Shown piece by piece: positions 10,138 through 19,279 of a DNA stretch of 64,000 nucleotides. Under the pieces are notes generated by a model. It saw only the letters and a program-made list of their open reading frames with translations. It had not been told where the DNA came from and ran no database searches. This DNA comes from Streptomyces sp. JJ38 (GTDB taxonomy: Bacteria > Actinomycetota > Actinomycetes > Streptomycetales > Streptomycetaceae), in contig NZ_JABLSI010000002.1 in NCBI RefSeq assembly GCF_019303475.1, forward strand, positions 99,213 to 163,212, given 5' to 3'. Position numbers and translations under genes: made by a program. Positions within the stretch are counted from its first letter, which is position 1. Every line of letters starts with the position of its first letter.

Positions 10138-11208
10138 CTAGTCCTGGATGGAGGGAAGTTGAAGCTCCTGTCCGGGCAGGATCAGGTCCGGATCGGCGCC
10201 GACGACGGACGCGTTGGCCGCGTACAACGCGGGCCAGCCGCCGTCCACACCCTGCTCCGCGGCGATCCCGGACAGCGAGTCCCCCGCGGCGACGAGGTAC
10301 TCGACGGCCGGCTCCGCCGGAGCCGCGTGCCGCCCGGAACCGCGCTCGGAGCGGTCCGCCGCCTCCCGGCCGGACTCCCTCGGGTCACGGTCGCCGCGGT
10401 GACGCCCGGTGCCCTCCGTGCCGCCGTCGGAGTCCTCGTCGGGGGCGGAGGAGTCCACGTCGGGGGCGGACGGGCCGCCCGGGGTGGAGGAGTCCACGTC
10501 GGGGGCGGAGGAGTCGCCCGGCGCATCGCCCGGCACCCCGGTCGGCGTCTCGGTCGGCGTCTGACCCGGCGTCTGACCCGGCTGCCCGGTCGCCCCGTCG
10601 GAGGGCCCGTCGGACTCGGCGTCGGACCGCTCGCCGGGGCCCGGATTCCGCGCCCCCGGGGCCGCGTCCGTGCCCGCGTCGGGGGCCGGCGTCCCGGTGG
10701 CGTCGGGCGCGTCCGTCCCCGGCGCGCCCGGCTTCGGCGTGCCCTCGGCCGGGTGCTCGGCGTCACCCCTGCCATCCGGCCCGCCGGGGGCCGGGGGCGG
10801 CTGGGGTGCGGGCGTCTCCGTCACGCCGTTGACCGCGGCCGCCAGGCCGCTCGTCACGGCGCACGAGGGCCAGGCGTCCGGGCCCTCCGCCGCGAGGATG
10901 GCCTCGGCGACGGCGATCTGCTGCCCGCGGCTGGCGAGGTCCGGGCGGTCGGCGTGCACGGTGCCGCCGTACTGCTCCCAGGTTCGCTGGGTGAGTTGGA
11001 AGCCGCCGTAGTAGCCGCTGCCCTCGTTCGCGCTCCACGCGCCGCCGCTCTCGCACTCGGCGACGCGGTCCCACACGGCCCCGTCGGCGGCCTGGGCGCC
11101 GGAGGCCGCGAAGAGCGGCAGGGCCATCCCCGCGCCGGTCACCCCCGCGGCGACGACGACGGCAGGGGCCTGACGAGGGCGACGATGCCGCCCGCTCCCG
11201 GAACGCAT
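10138..11208 (-). CDS. rpfC: resuscitation-promoting factor with long Pro/Asp/Ser-rich linker, RpfC-like
   Basis: A 356-residue secreted Rpf paralogue. The signal peptide ends near AQA (residue 40), the Rpf domain spans about 42-115 with catalytic E53 in AECESGGAW and SGYYGGFQL, and a LysM domain spans 304-356. Between them lies a disordered linker of about 170 residues rich in Pro, Gly, Asp and Thr that contains near-exact repeats (SSAPDVDSS-type). The start is ATG 11208 behind AGGAGAGG. It is adjacent to the RpfA-like gene and in the same orientation, but lacks a riboswitch and has its own promoter, so the two are separately controlled. Confidence 0.85.
   Translation of the reverse strand: MRSGSGRHRRPRQAPAVVVAAGVTGAGMALPLFAASGAQAADGAVWDRVAECESGGAWSANEGSGYYGGFQLTQRTWEQYGGTVHADRPDLASRGQQIAVAEAILAAEGPDAWPSCAVTSGLAAAVNGVTETPAPQPPPAPGGPDGRGDAEHPAEGTPKPGAPGTDAPDATGTPAPDAGTDAAPGARNPGPGERSDAESDGPSDGATGQPGQTPGQTPTETPTGVPGDAPGDSSAPDVDSSTPGGPSAPDVDSSAPDEDSDGGTEGTGRHRGDRDPRESGREAADRSERGSGRHAAPAEPAVEYLVAAGDSLSGIAAEQGVDGGWPALYAANASVVGADPDLILPGQELQLPSIQD
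10447..10509. repeat. 24-bp direct repeat inside the rpfC linker
   Basis: A 24-bp unit at 10447-10470 recurs exactly at 10486-10509 (period 39 bp) and encodes the repeated acidic Ser/Pro-rich linker motif. Shorter repeats follow at about 10545-10590. Confidence 0.6.
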
Positions 11209-11266
11209 GCGGTGACCTCTCCTGAGACGACGAGCGGTCCCGCGACGGGGTCCGCTGACGGCGGAA

Positions 11267-11295
11267 ACCTAACGTCGAACACCCGTCCATCACAA
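11267..11295 (-). promoter_or_regulatory. rpfC promoter
   Basis: On the minus strand TTGTGA (11295-11290), a 17-bp spacer and TAGGTT (11272-11267) form a near-consensus HrdB-type promoter about 60 bp before the rpfC start codon. Confidence 0.55.
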
Positions 11296-11322
11296 CCCAG
11301 TGTCGCAAGGATCACGCGATGG

Positions 11323-12591
11323 TCACGGGCTGTCGCCGACTGACTTCCCGTCAGGCGTGAACTCGACGGGCAGGCTGCGCAGACCGCGCATGATGAGCCC
11401 GCCGCGCCACCGCAGTTCCTCCGGTTCGGCGGCAAGTCGCAGGTCGGGGAGCCGACTCAGCAGCGTGGCCAGTGCCGTCTGCCCCTCCAGCCGGGCCAGC
11501 GGAGCGCCCAGACAGTAGTGGATGCCGTGCCCGTACCCCAGATGCTGGTTGTCGCGGCGGGCGAGGTCGAGCACGTCCGGGTGCGGGAACCTCGCCGGGT
11601 CCCGGTCGGCCGCCGCGAGCACCACCAGCACGGGGTCACCCGTCTCGACGCGCTGCCCGCCCAGCGTCAGCGGCTCGGTCGCGAACCGCCAGGTCGCCAG
11701 CTCCACCGGGCCGTCGTAGCGCAGCAGTTCCTCGACGCCGGTCTCCAACAACGCCGTGTCCCCTTCGGCCAGCGCGCCCTGGAGCCTACGGCGCTGCTCC
11801 GGGTGGCGCAGGAGTGCGTACGTGCCGTTGCCGATGAGGTTGACCGTCGTCTCGAAGCCCGCGAACAGGAGGATGAAGGCCATCGCGGCGGCTTCGTTCT
11901 CGGTGAGGTGCTCGCCGTGGTCGCTCGCGCGGATGAGCCCGGAGATGAGGTCGTCCCCGAGGTCGTCGCGCTTGCGGTGGATCAGCTCGGCCAGATAGCC
12001 GCGCATCTTCTTCACCGCGCGCCCCACGCCGCCGCGCGGTCCCCCGCCGTGGCGGAGCATCATGCCCGCCCAGTCCCGGAAGTCGTCCTGGTCCTCTGCC
12101 GGGACGCCGAGCAGGTCGCAGATGGCGTAGATCGGCAACGGGAAGGCGAACTCGTGGATGAGGTCGGCGCTGCCGCGGGCCGCGAAGCCGTCGATGAGGC
12201 CGTCCGTCAGCTCCTGCACGCGCGGGGCGAACGCGGCCACGCGCCGCGGGGTGAAGGCGCGCGACACGAGACGGCGCAGCCGGGTGTGGTCCGGCGGGTC
12301 GATGTTGAGAAGGTGCGTCATCAGGTTGGCGCTGCGCTCACCGGGGATGCCGACCTTCCCCCGGCCGTGCGCCCGCTCGCTGTGCGCACCCGGGTTCTTG
12401 CTGAGCCGCTGGTCGGCGAGGGCCTGGCGGGCGTCGTCGTACCGGGTGACCAGCCACGCCGAGACCCCGCTGGGCAGCTCCGCGCGGTGCACGGGCGCGT
12501 GCTCCCGCAGCCAGGCGTAGGCCGGGTACGGGTCGGCGGCGAACTCCCAGGTGAAGAGGTCGGGCATCGGGGGGCGGTCGTTCACGTTCAC
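11323..12591 (-). CDS. cytochrome P450 (CYP107-like)
   Basis: A soluble bacterial P450 of about 422 residues. The I-helix oxygen-binding segment AGFETT, the K-helix region ELLRYDGP, and the haem-binding GYGHGIHYCLGAPLA (cysteine as axial ligand) are all intact, as is NIDPPDHTRLRRLVSRAFTP typical of the CYP105/107 clans. It hydroxylates an unknown small molecule and needs a ferredoxin and reductase, neither of which is adjacent. The start is uncertain; GTG 12591 gives the usual N-terminal length, and ATG 12567 is an alternative. Its position next to rpf and eno corresponds, from memory, to CYP107U1 of S. coelicolor. Confidence 0.85.
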   Translation of the reverse strand: MNVNDRPPMPDLFTWEFAADPYPAYAWLREHAPVHRAELPSGVSAWLVTRYDDARQALADQRLSKNPGAHSERAHGRGKVGIPGERSANLMTHLLNIDPPDHTRLRRLVSRAFTPRRVAAFAPRVQELTDGLIDGFAARGSADLIHEFAFPLPIYAICDLLGVPAEDQDDFRDWAGMMLRHGGGPRGGVGRAVKKMRGYLAELIHRKRDDLGDDLISGLIRASDHGEHLTENEAAAMAFILLFAGFETTVNLIGNGTYALLRHPEQRRRLQGALAEGDTALLETGVEELLRYDGPVELATWRFATEPLTLGGQRVETGDPVLVVLAAADRDPARFPHPDVLDLARRDNQHLGYGHGIHYCLGAPLARLEGQTALATLLSRLPDLRLAAEPEELRWRGGLIMRGLRSLPVEFTPDGKSVGDSP

Positions 12592-12762
12592 CAGGCGAAA
12601 CCTACCCGCGGGCCCACAGCCCCCGCCCGCCCCCTCCACGGGGCCGCCGTGCGGGCCGGACGGGTTTCCTTATGCTGAGCCTGAGGAAGCCGGGGCTCCG
12701 GGTTCGCCGTCCCGCCGGGCGTCGGGCCACGCGGCCGTACGGGGCCGGGGTGCGCACTGGGC

Positions 12763-15729
12763 GTGACGGGCACGGGCGCGCGGGCGGAGTCATACGGTCC
12801 GAACCGACGAGGGCAGGACGAACCGGTGGGTTTTGGCAGGTGGGAAGAGCGGGCGCGTGCCACGCTCGCCGCCGCCGCGGCCGGACGTCCGGCGCTCGTC
12901 CTCGTCGAAGGCGAGGCCGGGAGCGGAAAGAGCAGCCTCGTGCGCCGGCTGGCCGGTCCGGGGCGCTCCGCCCGGGGCGTGCGGCAGATCCGCTTCTCCT
13001 CGTTCGAGACCGTGGTCCAGCCGGTCGGCCAGGGCGCGCCGGGTGCCTCCGCCGAACAGCCCCCGCCGGCCCCTGTCGGTGCGGCTCCCCCTGTCGGTGC
13101 CCCGCCCGCCACCAGGGAGACGCCCGCCGCCGGAGAGCCGCGCACCGCCGGGGACCCACCCGGCCGGGTGTACCCCCTCGGCTCGTTCGGCTTCGCTGAG
13201 CTGTCCGCGCTGACGCGCCGCCAGACCGGTGAGTCGCTGCTGCTCGTCGCCGAGGACGTCCACCGGGCGGACCCGCTGGCCCAGGAGGCGCTGCGCCGCC
13301 TCCTCACGCACCCGCCGGGGCCGCTGTGCACGGTGCTGACCTTCCGCCCCGAGGAGCTGGCGGTCCCGGGCGTGGTCCTGGGCGAGCGGGTGGACTACCC
13401 GGCCGACATGGTCATCACCCGCGTCCGGCTGGAACCGCTGGACGAGGACGAGGTCGCCGAACTGGCCCGGCAGGCCCTGGGCCGCCCGTGCTCCGAGGCG
13501 CTGGCCGAGCAGCTGCACCGGCGGTCGGGAGGCGTCCCGCAGGTCGTCCTCGACCTGCTCGCCGAGGCGGGCGCCGAGGCCGGACCCGACGGCCCCGGCG
13601 GCCGGGACGTGGAGCAGGCCGGGCCGCCCGCCCGGCTCACCGAGCTGGTCCTCGGCCGCGCCGCGGAGCTGGGCGAGGCCGAGCGCCTGGTGCTGGCCGC
13701 CGCGGCCGTTCTGGAGGAGGGCGCCGGCGTCGAGGAGCTGGCCACGATCGCCGTCCTGTCCGAGGCCACCGTCCGCGACGCCCTGACCACGCTGCTGCGG
13801 GTCCGCTTCGTCCGGCAGCTCGACGCCGACCGCTACGGCTTCCGCGTCCCCCTCGCCGCCGACGCCGTCAGCGCCTCCGTGCCCGGCCCGCTGCGGCAGC
13901 TGCTGCACCGGCGGGCGGCCGAGGTGCTGCCGCGCCGGCAGCCGGTGCCGCTGGCCCAGCTGGCCCGGCACCAGCTCGCCAGCGGACAGATGTCCGCCTG
14001 GGTGGACAGCGTCACCCGGGCAGCCGAGGAGGCCGCGGAGGCCGGAGCCCACCAGTGGGCCCTGGACCTCCTCCAGGAGGCGCTGGCTCAGCCCGCGCTG
14101 CCGGAGCCCGACCGCGGCAGGCTCGCCCTCCTCCTCGGCCGCAGCGCCGACCGCGCCCTCAGCACCCACGAGACCGCCCGGCTCCTGCGCCACGTGGTCG
14201 AGGACCTGGCCATGCCCACGGCGGCCCGCGGGGAGATCCGGCTCGAACTCGGCCTGCTCCTCCTCAACCAGCTCGACCGCACCGGCGAGGCGCGGGAGCA
14301 GCTGGCCACGGCCGCCGAGGAGCTGGACGACGCCCCCGCACTCGCGGTGCGTGCCATGGCCGCGCTCGGCGCGCCCATGATCGCCGACGTCCCGATCGCC
14401 GAGAGCCACGGCTGGATGGCCCGCGCGGAGGCCGCGGCCATCCGCGACGGCGGCCTGGCGACGCGGACCGCCGTGGCCGCCAACCGGATCGGTCTCCTCA
14501 TGGCCGTCGGGGACGCCGAAGCCTGGCGCGAGCTGGAGCGGCTCCCCCGGGACAGCGGCGACCCCAAGGTCCTGCACCACTGCGCCCGCGCCCTGTGCAA
14601 CGCCGCCCACGGCGCGCTCTGGCTCGGCGAGCACGCCAAGGTGCCCGGGCTGATGAACGAGGCCCTCCAGCTCGCGGTGAAGAGCGCGACGCCCTACGTC
14701 GACCAGCTCGCCAGGGCCAACACCGTCCACGCCGACTGGCTCGGCGGAGCCTGGGAAGGGCTCCCCGAACGCGTCCGCGCGGTGGTGCAGGACGCCGGAA
14801 GGATGCCGATGCAGCCCGGCGAGGTGGAACTCGTCGCCGCCATGATCGCCCTGGCCAGGGGTGAGTGGAGCCGCCTCGACACCTGGCTGGACAACATGGC
14901 CGCCCACGGCGCGAACGAGCTGTCCTCCCTCCTGCTCGCCATGGCGGGCGCCGCCCGCATCCGTCTGGCCCTGGCCCGCGACGACGTCCCCGAAGCGGCC
15001 AGGGAGGCCGCCGAGGTTTGGGGTCACCTGCGCACCAAGGGCGTGTGGGCCTGGGCGGCGGCACCCGCGCCCTGGGCGGTGGAGGCCACCGCCCGCTCCG
15101 GCCGGCCGGACGTGGCCCGGCAGATGGTCGCCCAGATGGCGGAGGGGCTGGAGGGCCTCAGCGCACCCTGGGCCCAGGCGTCCGTGACGTGGAGCCGGGG
15201 CGTCCTCGCCGAGGCCGAGGGCGAGCCTGGCGAGGCGGTCGGGCACTACCGCGGGGCCGCCGAGCAGTTCGAGCGGCTACCCCACCCCTACGAGGCCGCC
15301 CTGACCGCCGAGGCCGCCGGCCGTGTCGCGCTCGCCGCGCGAGCCTCCTCCGAGCGCCGCCCAGGCGAGGCGACGGGGGCGGCGGACGGCTCCGGGCGGG
15401 CCCGCGCCCTGGCCGACCTGCACGGGGCCCAGGACGGCTTCGAGCGGCTCCGCGCCACGTGGGACCTCGCCCGCGTGCGCACCCTGCTGCGCGAGCACCA
15501 GGGCGCCACGCCCCACACCCCGGGACGCCGGGCCTACGGCGACCGGCTCTCACCCCGGGAGCACGAGGTCGCCCGGCTCGCCGCCACCGGCCTCACCAAC
15601 CGCGAGATCGCCGCGACCCTGCACCTCTCCCCCCGCACCGTCGAGCAGCACGTCGCCCGCGCCATGCGCAAGCTCGGCGCCCGCTCACGCGGCGAGCTCT
15701 CCCGCGCCACGGCCCCGGACCGCGACTGA
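12763..15729 (+). CDS. LAL-family (large ATP-binding LuxR) transcriptional regulator
   Basis: A 988-residue STAND-type regulator. The P-loop GEAGSGKSS is at about 50-58, the Walker B-like LLVAEDVHRAD near 162-172, a TPR-like helical middle part at about 400-900, and a C-terminal LuxR helix-turn-helix beginning LSPREHEVARLAATGLTNREIA. An Ala/Pro/Gly-rich insertion (about 90-135) is unusual. Such proteins couple ATP binding and an inducer to transcription. The start is GTG 12763; GTG 12826, preceded by AGGACG, would also preserve the domains. It diverges from the P450 gene and has 171 bp of shared upstream sequence, so P450 is a plausible target. Confidence 0.87.
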   Translation: MTGTGARAESYGPNRRGQDEPVGFGRWEERARATLAAAAAGRPALVLVEGEAGSGKSSLVRRLAGPGRSARGVRQIRFSSFETVVQPVGQGAPGASAEQPPPAPVGAAPPVGAPPATRETPAAGEPRTAGDPPGRVYPLGSFGFAELSALTRRQTGESLLLVAEDVHRADPLAQEALRRLLTHPPGPLCTVLTFRPEELAVPGVVLGERVDYPADMVITRVRLEPLDEDEVAELARQALGRPCSEALAEQLHRRSGGVPQVVLDLLAEAGAEAGPDGPGGRDVEQAGPPARLTELVLGRAAELGEAERLVLAAAAVLEEGAGVEELATIAVLSEATVRDALTTLLRVRFVRQLDADRYGFRVPLAADAVSASVPGPLRQLLHRRAAEVLPRRQPVPLAQLARHQLASGQMSAWVDSVTRAAEEAAEAGAHQWALDLLQEALAQPALPEPDRGRLALLLGRSADRALSTHETARLLRHVVEDLAMPTAARGEIRLELGLLLLNQLDRTGEAREQLATAAEELDDAPALAVRAMAALGAPMIADVPIAESHGWMARAEAAAIRDGGLATRTAVAANRIGLLMAVGDAEAWRELERLPRDSGDPKVLHHCARALCNAAHGALWLGEHAKVPGLMNEALQLAVKSATPYVDQLARANTVHADWLGGAWEGLPERVRAVVQDAGRMPMQPGEVELVAAMIALARGEWSRLDTWLDNMAAHGANELSSLLLAMAGAARIRLALARDDVPEAAREAAEVWGHLRTKGVWAWAAAPAPWAVEATARSGRPDVARQMVAQMAEGLEGLSAPWAQASVTWSRGVLAEAEGEPGEAVGHYRGAAEQFERLPHPYEAALTAEAAGRVALAARASSERRPGEATGAADGSGRARALADLHGAQDGFERLRATWDLARVRTLLREHQGATPHTPGRRAYGDRLSPREHEVARLAATGLTNREIAATLHLSPRTVEQHVARAMRKLGARSRGELSRATAPDRD

Positions 15730-15733
15730 CCGC

Positions 15734-15764
15734 CCCGGCGTCACCCGGGCCGCTCGACGCCGGG
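15734..15764. terminator. candidate terminator
   Basis: A 9-bp perfect stem (15734-15742 with 15756-15764) with a 13-nt loop lies between two convergent genes. Confidence 0.45.
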
Positions 15765-15798
15765 CCGCGTGGCTCGGGCCAGGTCTCCTACCGGCGCG

Positions 15799-16185
15799 TC
15801 ACTTCGGGACGTCGCCGCCGCGGCTGCCGAAGTCCCAGCGGCGCCGCCCGTCCGTCTTCCCCCGGTGCGTGCCCCAGTTCCCGATCTCGTACGGGTACCG
15901 GCGCCTGCCGTCGTGCGGCATCTCGTCCGGCTCGCGCAGCTCCCGCTCGTGCCCGGTACTCCCCGTCACCTCGGCACCGTGCCCGGTGGTGTCCCGGTGC
16001 CCCGGGTGCTGGAGCGGCGGCTGGGAGCGGCCGACGCTCCGGCGGATCTTGTGGACGCCCACCGTCACCGTGAGGACCAGCAGGACGGTGATGACGATGC
16101 CGATAAGCAGCGGGCCGAGACCGACCAGATGGTCTTCCGCCGCCAGCCCGGCGTCGGCCAGGCGTGTCGCAAGGCTCTCGTTCAT
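15799..16185 (-). CDS. small single-pass membrane protein (DUF6479-like)
   Basis: About 128 residues from ATG 16185; GTG 16212 would add nine. A short N-terminus is followed by one transmembrane helix (about 20-40, rich in Ile/Leu/Val), then a basic, charged cytoplasmic tail that ends in an Arg/Gly-rich segment with RRRWDFGSRGG. This layout resembles the small Streptomyces family DUF6479. The function is unknown. It converges on the LAL regulator gene. Confidence 0.6.
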   Translation of the reverse strand: MNESLATRLADAGLAAEDHLVGLGPLLIGIVITVLLVLTVTVGVHKIRRSVGRSQPPLQHPGHRDTTGHGAEVTGSTGHERELREPDEMPHDGRRRYPYEIGNWGTHRGKTDGRRRWDFGSRGGDVPK

Positions 16186-16242
16186 GGCCGCCGAGTACCC
16201 CGGGGGCCGCACCTTACGCAGCCCCGCCGAGCCGGGCCCGCC

Positions 16243-17340
16243 TCAGCTCGACGACGCGTCCGTCCCCGTCGCCGCCTCCGCCGCCCCCGTCGCCGTCTCC
16301 GCCGCCCCCGTCGCCCCAGGAGCAGCCGCCGACCGCCGCTCCTCCGCGAGGATCGCGTCCCGGTACGCGCGGGCCGCCGCCCGCAGCGCCGTCTCCGGGT
16401 CGACGCCCTCCGCCTCGGCCCGCACGGCCAGGCCCAGCAGCTCGTAGCCGACGCCCACGCCCGCCGTGCGGACGTCGAGCCCCGCCGTACGGGCCCGGCC
16501 CGCCAGCTTCGCGGCCAGCGCCAGCGCCGGCTGTCCCAGCGGCACGCCCTCCGTCACCGACGTCCGGCGCTTCTCCACGGCCTTCGTCCGCCGCCAGTGC
16601 TCCTTGACGTCCTCCGCCGTCTCCGCCGTCTCCTCGCCGAACACGTGGGGGTGCCGGTGGACCAGCTTCGCCACGATCCCGGCCGCCACGTCGTCGATGG
16701 AGAACGGCTCGTCCGGGTCGTCCTGCGCGATCCGTGCGTGGAAGACCACCTGGAGCAGGACGTCGCCCAGTTCCTCGCGCAGCTCCTCCCGGTCACCCGC
16801 CTCGATGGCCTCGACGAGTTCGTACGCCTCCTCGATGCCGTACTTGACCAGGTCCTCGTGGGTGCGCGGGCCCGTCCAGGGGCACACCTCCCGGATCTGG
16901 TCCATGACCTCGACCAGGTCCAGCAGCCGGGCGCCGGGCAGGTCGTAGGAGCCCGGCAGCAGCTCCAGGTCCGGCATGGGCTCCCGGCCGCCGCCCGCGA
17001 GGCGGGCCAGGCCGTCGGTCAGCCGGGGCTCGCCCTCCGCACCGGCCACCACGACGACCGTCCGGCCGCCCGCGCACTGCGTCACCAGCTCCCGGGCCGT
17101 CGGCTCGGCCTCCTCCACCGCGACCCCGGCCTCGCGCAGGTACGGCAGCTGCGGGTGCTCGGCGTCGGAGCACACCACCCGGTCGGCGCTGCGCAGCGCC
17201 TGCCAGGCGGGCCAGGACAGCAGCCCGGGCGCCACCCGGTGACTGGTGGTGAGCAGCACGACGCGCCCGGTGTCCCGGTTCTCGCAGCCGGTCGTCTCGG
17301 GGGTCTCTTCGGGGGTTATGGCCTCTTCTCGGGACGTCAC
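16243..17340 (-). CDS. mazG: nucleoside triphosphate pyrophosphohydrolase MazG
   Basis: A 365-residue protein from GTG 17340. The N-terminal part (about 25-125) is a SAM-methylase-like remnant common in actinobacterial MazG. The MazG domain follows, beginning near VEVMDQIREVCPW, with the metal-binding EEAYELVEAIEAGD and EELGDVLLQVVFHA. It hydrolyses non-canonical or all NTPs to NMP and pyrophosphate. The last 30 residues are an ATGAAE-type repeat tail encoded by CCGCC/GTCGCC simple repeats at about 16260-16320. A SurA-like lipoprotein gene lies 22 bp upstream, in the same orientation. Confidence 0.88.
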   Translation of the reverse strand: MTSREEAITPEETPETTGCENRDTGRVVLLTTSHRVAPGLLSWPAWQALRSADRVVCSDAEHPQLPYLREAGVAVEEAEPTARELVTQCAGGRTVVVVAGAEGEPRLTDGLARLAGGGREPMPDLELLPGSYDLPGARLLDLVEVMDQIREVCPWTGPRTHEDLVKYGIEEAYELVEAIEAGDREELREELGDVLLQVVFHARIAQDDPDEPFSIDDVAAGIVAKLVHRHPHVFGEETAETAEDVKEHWRRTKAVEKRRTSVTEGVPLGQPALALAAKLAGRARTAGLDVRTAGVGVGYELLGLAVRAEAEGVDPETALRAAARAYRDAILAEERRSAAAPGATGAAETATGAAEAATGTDASSS

Positions 17341-17362
17341 CCGTCGAATGTAACGCGCCCGG

Positions 17363-18004
17363 TCAGGCCGGTTCCTGCGGCGTCCGGGCGGGCTGGATCC
17401 ACGGCTCCGTCCCGCCGGTGAGCGACACCAGGTCGACGTCCCACTCCCCGTAGCGGGGGTTGACGTCGATGTCGAGGGACCGCGCCGCCTCGACGAACTC
17501 CTTGTTCATCGCGTCGTCGGCGTTCGGCGTCTGCGGGCCGACGCCGATAGCCTTGGCGACCCCGTCGATCAGCAGCTGCATGCGCAGGGCGTCGTCGATG
17601 TGCTCCGGCGCGATCGACTGCTGGATCATGAACGCCTCCAGCCCCTTCGGGCCGCCGCGCAGCTTCTGCTGCGCCGCCCGGTGCTCCTGCACGTCCCGCC
17701 GCGTGATCTCCACCCCGTGGCGGCGCGCCGACTCCTCGACGACGCGCTCCCACAGCATGTAGTTCAGCGTGTAGCGCGGCAGCGGACCCGTCTGCTGGAT
17801 GAGCTGCCCGCCGTTCGGGTCGGCGCGCTGGGCCTCCCGCACGGCCTCCGCCCGCGCCTGGACCGAGGACACCTCGATCCGGTCCCCGTCCACGACGGCC
17901 GCCGCACCCGGATGCGTCTCTCCGCCGCAGCCCGTCAGCAGCGGTACCCCGCCCAGCAGCAGCGCTGCGGCGGAGAGGGGAAGCGCGGACCTACGGCGAT
18001 GCAT
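17363..18004 (-). CDS. SurA N-terminal-domain lipoprotein
   Basis: A 213-residue predicted lipoprotein from ATG 18004, set by a perfect AGGAGG. The lipobox is LLTGC (cysteine near residue 26). The rest is helical with a SurA/PrsA-like chaperone core (VVDGDRIEVSSVQARAEAV...) but no parvulin peptidyl-prolyl isomerase domain. A role in folding secreted proteins is inferred. It precedes mazG by 22 bp, an arrangement usual in Streptomyces. Confidence 0.8.
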   Translation of the reverse strand: MHRRRSALPLSAAALLLGGVPLLTGCGGETHPGAAAVVDGDRIEVSSVQARAEAVREAQRADPNGGQLIQQTGPLPRYTLNYMLWERVVEESARRHGVEITRRDVQEHRAAQQKLRGGPKGLEAFMIQQSIAPEHIDDALRMQLLIDGVAKAIGVGPQTPNADDAMNKEFVEAARSLDIDVNPRYGEWDVDLVSLTGGTEPWIQPARTPQEPA

Positions 18005-18138
18005 GGGGGCCTCCTGGCTGGGCCGGAAACGACGGCGTTTCGTCCTGCCTGGTGATCGTAAGGAGTCAACCCCCCGATCCACCACCGTTTCGCCACGCCC
18101 GTCTCGTCGGCCCCGCCAGAAAGGCTCCCGCCCGCGCG

Positions 18139-18354
18139 TCACGCCTTGCGCAGGGCCTCCCAGTACTCCTCGAAGGACAGCTTCCCGTCCCCGTTGACGT
18201 CCTTCGCCGCGATGACCGCCTCCGCCACCGGACCGGTGACGAACGGGTCGCCCATCTCCGCCATGGCCCGCTTGAACTCCTCGGCGGTCACCAGACCGTC
18301 CTGGTCCGCGTCGAACCGGTCGAACGAAGCCCGCGCATCCTCCATGCTCGCCAC
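18139..18354 (-). CDS. small EF-hand calcium-binding protein
   Basis: A 71-residue calmodulin-like protein made of two EF hands: loops DADQDGLVTAEE (about 16-27) and DVNGDGKLSFEE (about 52-63), both with the acidic ligands and the central glycine intact. It belongs to the Cab family of Streptomyces calcium-binding proteins, proposed to buffer or sense cytoplasmic calcium. GTG 18354 is chosen because AAGGGGG lies 7 nt upstream; ATG 18345 is in frame. Confidence 0.88.
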   Translation of the reverse strand: MASMEDARASFDRFDADQDGLVTAEEFKRAMAEMGDPFVTGPVAEAVIAAKDVNGDGKLSFEEYWEALRKA

Positions 18355-18502
18355 GCCCGCACCCCCTTCACCTCGAAGCCTGTCCCGCGCCCCCAGCGGA
18401 CGCGCTCTCTACAGTAACGACGTTGCCGGGACGTGTGGTTGCACATGGGGCGACCCCTGGCCGGTCTGGCAACGAGGTTTCCCTCCGTCACGTCGCGGTG
18501 GT

Positions 18503-19129
18503 TCAGCTTCCCCGTGCCACGCGGGGGCGTTCGCCGCCGGCCTGGTCCGCCGGGACGCCGCCGCCTGCGGCGAGCAGCCGCTTGCGGTGGCCGTGCCGGC
18601 GGAGGGCGGTGACGAGGACGATGACCACGCAGACGCCGATCCCGAGGGCGGGCAGGGAGGCGGCCAGGAGCAGCCAGCCCGCGAACGCGACCAGACCAGC
18701 GGAGTCCCCGACGGCGTACCGGGACAGCGCTTCGGACGAGCAGACGACCGCGAAGTCACCCGTGCGCGACACCTCGACGGCGTAGGCCGGCGTCCAGGTC
18801 TCGTCACGGGTGAGGAAGACGTCCGGCCCCGGATCGGTGAGGCGGGGGCGCCCCGGCCCGGTGATGTCGCACTCCGGACCGGGCGACCGGCCCGGGTACT
18901 TGACCCAGATCACCCTCTCGCTCTCCGGCCCGAGCCGCAGGGTGATCGTGTCGCCGTTGGCGAACTGCTCGCCGGTGTCCACCGCTTCGGCCGCCCTGCC
19001 GAGCCGGTAGACACCGAGGGCCACGCCCAACACGGTCAGCACGACGGCGATCGCGGCCGCCGTGGCGTACCAGTGACGGCCGGGACGGATCTCGCCCGCC
19101 GGTATCCGCGGCGGTGGGTCAGGCTGCAC
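18503..19129 (-). CDS. two-TM membrane protein of unknown function
   Basis: A 208-residue protein from GTG 19129. A short cytoplasmic N-terminus is followed by a transmembrane helix (about 21-42), an extracytoplasmic domain of about 100 residues with two cysteines (about 95 and 129) that could form a disulfide, a second transmembrane helix (about 145-175), and a basic Arg/His/Gly-rich tail. It resembles a frequent Streptomyces family of small surface proteins with no known role. It is divergent from the GNAT gene. Confidence 0.65.
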   Translation of the reverse strand: MQPDPPPRIPAGEIRPGRHWYATAAAIAVVLTVLGVALGVYRLGRAAEAVDTGEQFANGDTITLRLGPESERVIWVKYPGRSPGPECDITGPGRPRLTDPGPDVFLTRDETWTPAYAVEVSRTGDFAVVCSSEALSRYAVGDSAGLVAFAGWLLLAASLPALGIGVCVVIVLVTALRRHGHRKRLLAAGGGVPADQAGGERPRVARGS

Positions 19130-19279
19130 CGCCTCACCCTAGAACGCCCGCAACCCCCGGCCGACGGCGGGTCGGCACGCCAGCGCCGTGTCCCGGGCGC
19201 TCCTCGACAGTCGCGGCACAGCCCTGACGTCGCACTCCTCGGCGCGGAGGCGCCCGTCTCCGCGTCGTAGGGTGCCGTC

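Noticed and set aside
11209..11322. Second c-di-AMP riboswitch before rpfC
   Set aside because: The gap is only 114 bp and lacks the conserved 3' block that is evident before rpfA.
12790..15246. Long minus-strand frame opposite the LAL regulator
   Set aside because: Composition is that of an antisense shadow, while the + strand shows Walker A and LuxR HTH motifs.
16260..16320. CRISPR-like or tandem regulatory repeat in CCGCC/GTCGCC units
   Set aside because: It is coding sequence for the Ala/Thr/Gly-rich MazG tail, with no spacer pattern.
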